This document shows, piece after piece, positions 60,879 through 64,000 of a DNA stretch of 64,000 nt. The position numbers and the translations under genes are program-made. Numbering within the stretch: the stretch's first letter is position 1; the number at the start of each line of letters is the position of its first letter. Below the pieces are notes generated by a model. It made no database searches, had not been told where the DNA came from, and worked only from the letters and a program-made list of their open reading frames with translations. The stretch comes from JAFDVL01 sp964631865 (lineage in GTDB: Bacteria > Acidobacteriota > Blastocatellia > RBC074): the NCBI GenBank assembly GCA_964631865.1, contig CAZWAK010000015.1, forward strand, positions 9,701 to 73,700, read 5' to 3'.

Positions 60879-62744
60879 ATGAGTCAGCAGCCACAACATT
60901 TTTACGAATTCGCCCCCTTTCGACTGGATGCGGTCGAACGGCTCTTATGGCGGGAGGGGGAGCTTGTGCATCTCACGCCCAAAGCCATAGACCTGCTTTT
61001 CGTGCTGATTGAACGGCGTGGCCATCTGGTCGAAAAAGAGGAACTGCTGAAGCTGGTCTGGCCCGATACCCACATTGAAGAGGCGAATCTTGCCAACAAT
61101 ATTTCCCTGCTTCGCAAAACCTTGGGGAACGGGAACCACGGTCACTACATTGAAACCATTCCCAAACGCGGGTATCGGTTTGTGGCAGAGGTGTGGGAAA
61201 GGGACGACGCAGAGAAAGAGGGAGCAGGCGACACGGCGCAAGTGCTTCCCACGCCGCGCCTCCGGGACTTGCCCTCGCTGCCTCGTTGGTTGGTTGCAAG
61301 CACAGGGTTCCTCGTCTTGGCGCTGTTGCTTACCTACTTCTGGAAAACCGCTGCGCCCATCAAAAAAATTGCTGTGTTGCCGCTGCGTCCGCTGCAAGCG
61401 GGCGAGCAGGATGAGGCGATGGAGATGGGGACGGCCAGTATGCTCATCACGCGGCTCAGCAGTCTGCGGCAGTTGATTGTCCGGCCTGAAAACCAGGTCC
61501 GAAAGTACGCGCGTTTTGAGCAAGACCCGTTGGCTGCGGGGCGTGAGCAACAAGTGGACGCGGTGCTCGACAGTCGTTATCAACGCTTCGGCAACAAATT
61601 CCGCTTCACGTTACGGCTGTTGCGTGTGGCGGATGGTGCGACGTTGTGGGCCGACACGATTGACCAGCCCGCGACCGATCTCTTTGCTGTGCAGGATGCG
61701 CTTTCCAGCCAAGTCACTCGCGCGCTACGACTGACGCTGAGTGAGGCGGACAAAGCGTTAATGACGAAACGCCCCACCACCAGTTCAGAAGCCTGGCTGC
61801 ATTACGCCAGAGGGCAGCATCTGGTGCATATGCGGAACAATGCCGACACCCGAAAGGCCATCACCTACTTCGAGCAGGCGATCAAGCTTGACCCTAATTT
61901 TGCTCTCGCCTATACCCAATTGGGCTTTGCCTACATGTCGCTGGGCTTTAGCGGTTTTGTGCCGCCGAAGGAAGTCATGCCGAAAGTGAAAGCGGCCAAT
62001 GAGCAGGCGCTGCGGCTGGATGACCAACTGGCCGAAGCCCACACGACCCTGGCGGATTACAAAGCTATCTGGGAATGGGATTTCAAAGGTGCCGAGCGGG
62101 AACATCTGCGCGCCCTTGCGCTTGATCCCAACTCCGCGAAGGTACGGCTGGATTATGGCTTTTACCTAACCGTTATGGGGCGCTTTGACCAAGCCGTCCG
62201 GGAAGTGAGAAGGGCGGAGGAACTGGCCCCCGCTGATCGGTTTATGGCCCACAACGTGGCGCAATATCTTTACTTCGCGCGCCGTTATGATGAGTCCATT
62301 GAGCAAGCCAACCGCGTGATTGACCTCTATCCGAATTGGGGGCACGGGTACAACTTCCTCATCAACTCATGGCGAGAAAAGAGGGATGAGCAAAAGACGT
62401 TTGCGGCAATGTTGAAGCAACGGGAAGTTTCCGGTGACGGAGCGGAGGAGATCGCCCGCGTGAAAGCGGACTTTGCGCGCGAAGGACTGAAAGGCATCAT
62501 CCGAGGCGAGCTTGACGACCTGCTGCAACGGGAGCGCGAAAAACACGAATATATTTCGCCGTTTTACTTCGCCCACCGCCATGCCTATCTGGGACAAAAG
62601 GAACTGGCGTTCGCCCGGCTGCAACAGATGCTCGAAGATCGCCCCCTCTACGTCCTGCTGCTGAACGTAGACCCGCAATGGGACAGCTTACGCGACGACC
62701 CGCGTTTTGTAGCACTGCTGCGGCGCGTCGGCCTCTTGCCATAA
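60879..62744 (+). CDS. CadC-like winged-helix protein with TPRs
   Basis: A 621-residue acidobacterial-style regulator. Residues about 1-105 form an OmpR/PhoB winged helix ('YEFAPFRLDAVERLLWREGE', 'LTPKAIDLLFVLIERRGHLV', 'NISLLRKTLG', 'IETIPKRGYRFV'). A single membrane helix follows (about 140-160, 'WLVASTGFLVLALLLTYFW'), then a TolB-N-like domain ('KIAVLPLRPLQ'), then TPR repeats (about 330-560, 'ALAYTQLGFAYMSLG'). The start at 60879 has GGGGGAGGG upstream. DNA binding is cytoplasmic, and the TPRs probably sense something in the periplasm. Autoregulation is likely from the repeats before it. Confidence 0.88.
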   Translation: MSQQPQHFYEFAPFRLDAVERLLWREGELVHLTPKAIDLLFVLIERRGHLVEKEELLKLVWPDTHIEEANLANNISLLRKTLGNGNHGHYIETIPKRGYRFVAEVWERDDAEKEGAGDTAQVLPTPRLRDLPSLPRWLVASTGFLVLALLLTYFWKTAAPIKKIAVLPLRPLQAGEQDEAMEMGTASMLITRLSSLRQLIVRPENQVRKYARFEQDPLAAGREQQVDAVLDSRYQRFGNKFRFTLRLLRVADGATLWADTIDQPATDLFAVQDALSSQVTRALRLTLSEADKALMTKRPTTSSEAWLHYARGQHLVHMRNNADTRKAITYFEQAIKLDPNFALAYTQLGFAYMSLGFSGFVPPKEVMPKVKAANEQALRLDDQLAEAHTTLADYKAIWEWDFKGAEREHLRALALDPNSAKVRLDYGFYLTVMGRFDQAVREVRRAEELAPADRFMAHNVAQYLYFARRYDESIEQANRVIDLYPNWGHGYNFLINSWREKRDEQKTFAAMLKQREVSGDGAEEIARVKADFAREGLKGIIRGELDDLLQREREKHEYISPFYFAHRHAYLGQKELAFARLQQMLEDRPLYVLLLNVDPQWDSLRDDPRFVALLRRVGLLP

Positions 62745-62788
62745 ACAGCCATTGGTTGAGTGGCGGTGCGTGCAGTTGCGACGCTGAT

Positions 62789-63508
62789 TTAGTTGCGAGC
62801 AATAATCTGTTCTGTGCCGCGTGTTTGCACCAACAGACTCATCGCCTGAATGAAATCCATTCGGTCAGACAACAGCGGATGATAAAGCGGGTCGGTGGTG
62901 ATGATTCGCGCATTGAACGTCGTCAGTTTCGTGATTGCTCCCAGCAACTTCTGTGCATCAATCCCCAGCCGATTGAGCGCAATCACCGCGATGCCATCAC
63001 ACCGCAGTTCGATCTCACGCAGCAGCGCGTAATTCTTTTGCTCGCGCGCTTGCATCAAGTCGCCCCAGAAATATTCGTGCCCCAGTTCGTGCGCCACGAT
63101 GGCTTGCAACTCTTCGGTGGACAGCAGCCGCAGCGTGGTTTCCGAAAGCAGTAAGACCGAACGTCCCTGCGTGCGCACCAGAGCTTGCGGGGCTTCGACG
63201 ACTTTGATGTCCAACACCGCGTGGCGTTCGTGATATTGCAGCAGCGGCGTCAGCGCATCGAGCCTGGCTTGCATTTTCTCGGACGGCTTGACAGTTTTTT
63301 CTTTACCGAGTTGGGCGAGTACCTGCGCTTTGAATGCGGCGGCGACTTTCGGCAGCCGGACACGCTTCAGATACACATCAAAATTCGCGTCTTCAATCTG
63401 CGCGAAAAACTGCAACGCTTTGGCGCTCACTTCGGATAGCTTCGGCGTATCCGCCCACGTTCCCGTGCTGAACCCCAGACACACGACGACGACCACAGCT
63501 TTCCACAT
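62789..63508 (-). CDS. M48-like zinc metallopeptidase
   Basis: A 239-residue protein with signal peptide (about 1-20, 'MWKAVVVVVCLGFSTGTWAD') and the zinc motif HELGHE near residue 140 ('AIVAHELGHEYFW'), followed by 'ELRCDGIAVIAL', the second metal Glu of the M48 family. The C-terminal 'DPLYHPLLSDRMDFIQ' also fits. The start is the ATG at 63508 with AAAGGAAA upstream; a longer reading to 63541 has no good site. It lies convergently with the regulator at 60879 and divergently from the partial one at 63754. Confidence 0.86.
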   Translation of the reverse strand: MWKAVVVVVCLGFSTGTWADTPKLSEVSAKALQFFAQIEDANFDVYLKRVRLPKVAAAFKAQVLAQLGKEKTVKPSEKMQARLDALTPLLQYHERHAVLDIKVVEAPQALVRTQGRSVLLLSETTLRLLSTEELQAIVAHELGHEYFWGDLMQAREQKNYALLREIELRCDGIAVIALNRLGIDAQKLLGAITKLTTFNARIITTDPLYHPLLSDRMDFIQAMSLLVQTRGTEQIIARN

Positions 63509-63690
63509 AGCCGTTTCCTTTCCCGCCCAGCAATGAAGCAATGGACGGTCAAAATTTTGTGGCGAACGGGGAAGGCCGCAGGCTTTGTCATCCTGCCCGC
63601 CTTCCCGTAGAATGAGCCGAACTGACTAGCAATCTTCCTTCGGCTCAATGATGCAGCGGACAATAGTCCAGAGGCCGCAGCGCGTCTTTG

Positions 63691-63745
63691 GAAAGTTCAA
63701 AAGAAACTCTCCGAAAATTCATGCGGAGTTCTCAGAGAATTCATG
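63691..63745 (+). promoter_or_regulatory. Five-copy direct repeat with 11-bp period upstream of the second winged-helix gene
   Basis: Half-sites in one register: GAAAGTTC (63691), AGAAACTC (63702), GAAAATTC (63713), CGGAGTTC (63724) and GAGAATTC (63735). Consensus GAAANTTC, period exactly 11 bases. It ends eight bases before the start codon at 63754. The related site GAAATTTC stands upstream of the paralogue at 60879. Confidence 0.6.
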
Positions 63746-63753
63746 GAGGGGCT

Positions 63754-64000
63754 ATGAGCCAGCAAACAAAGGCTTTCTACGAATTTGGCCCGTTTCGGTT
63801 GGAACCCGCCGAACATCTTCTGCGCCGCGCCGACGAAGTCATTCCGCTCACCCCCAAAGCCTTTCACCTGCTTCTGGTGCTGGTGGAACGGCACGGGCAC
63901 TTGCTGGAAAAAGAAGAATTGTTGCAATTGGTCTGGCCCGATGCAGTGGTCGAGGAAGCGAATCTGGCCTCGAACATTTCGCAATTGCGCAAGGCGCTGG
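63754..64000 (+). CDS. CadC-like winged-helix protein, partial, paralogue of 60879
   Basis: Starts at the ATG at 63754 with GGAGGGG upstream and runs past the right edge. The 82 visible residues cover the winged helix: 'FYEFGPFRLEPAEHLLRRAD', 'LTPKAFHLLLVLVERHGHLL', 'NISQLRKAL'. It is clearly a duplicate of the gene at 60879, about 2.9 kb away with the M48 peptidase between. The membrane and TPR parts are out of view. Confidence 0.85.
   Translation, partial: MSQQTKAFYEFGPFRLEPAEHLLRRADEVIPLTPKAFHLLLVLVERHGHLLEKEELLQLVWPDAVVEEANLASNISQLRKAL

Overview
The window looks like a chromosomal piece of an acidobacterium, probably of the Blastocatellia. The signs are a secreted VWFA-related protein of the acidobacterial TIGR03436 type (1926-2930), a beta-helix protein with the acidobacterial TIGR03437-type C-terminal domain (35719-38130), and two transmembrane-type winged-helix (CadC-like) regulators, at least one of them fused to TPRs (60879-62744, 63754-end). 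The placement is inferred from protein families only; there is no rRNA here. I see no transposase, integrase, phage gene or CRISPR array.

Region 1 (1-10.8 kb) is housekeeping: a partial RseP protease on the minus strand, an alpha/beta hydrolase, the VWFA protein, tadA, two serine tRNAs, the SRP RNA, a small lysine-rich protein, dnaX, ybaB, recR, a DciA-like (DUF721) gene, gatC, gatA and a lactonase-family protein. The gaps here carry short self-complementary repeats.

Region 2 (10.8-38.1 kb) is one long plus-strand exopolysaccharide locus of the Wzx/Wzy type. It encodes a Wzz-like co-polymerase, a CpsD-like ATPase with an altered Walker A, a Wza-like exporter, an XRE-like regulator, four glycosyltransferases, three NodB deacetylases, a heparinase II/III-like lyase, an AlgD-like GDP-mannose dehydrogenase, a flippase, an O-antigen ligase/polymerase, a CapK-like ligase, a DUF362 protein, an asparagine synthase-like amidotransferase and a beta-helix protein. 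The set points to a uronate-containing, amidated, partly deacetylated polymer.

Region 3 (38.4-58 kb) looks like a decoration module: a GNAT enzyme; a set made of a luciferase-like flavin monooxygenase, a stand-alone DltA-like adenylation enzyme, a formyltransferase and a carrier protein; then a run that resembles sxtJ-sxtK-sxtI-sxtL of cyanobacterial saxitoxin clusters (SxtJ-like membrane protein, DUF5989 micro-protein, carbamoyltransferase, SGNH hydrolase); a second carbamoyltransferase homologue with a degenerate Kae1-like site; three more SGNH proteins; three GNAT-like proteins; and a FemAB/CelD-like transferase. My reading is that region 3 makes and attaches carbamoyl, formyl and aminoacyl groups to the polymer of region 2, or to a small molecule. 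That combination is the most novel thing in the window. Much of 46-51 kb is more AT-rich than its surroundings, which hints at acquisition.

Region 4 (58-64 kb) holds a two-domain thioredoxin-like protein, a methyltransferase, an M48 metallopeptidase and the two winged-helix regulators. Direct repeats with an 11-bp period lie just upstream of both regulator genes.
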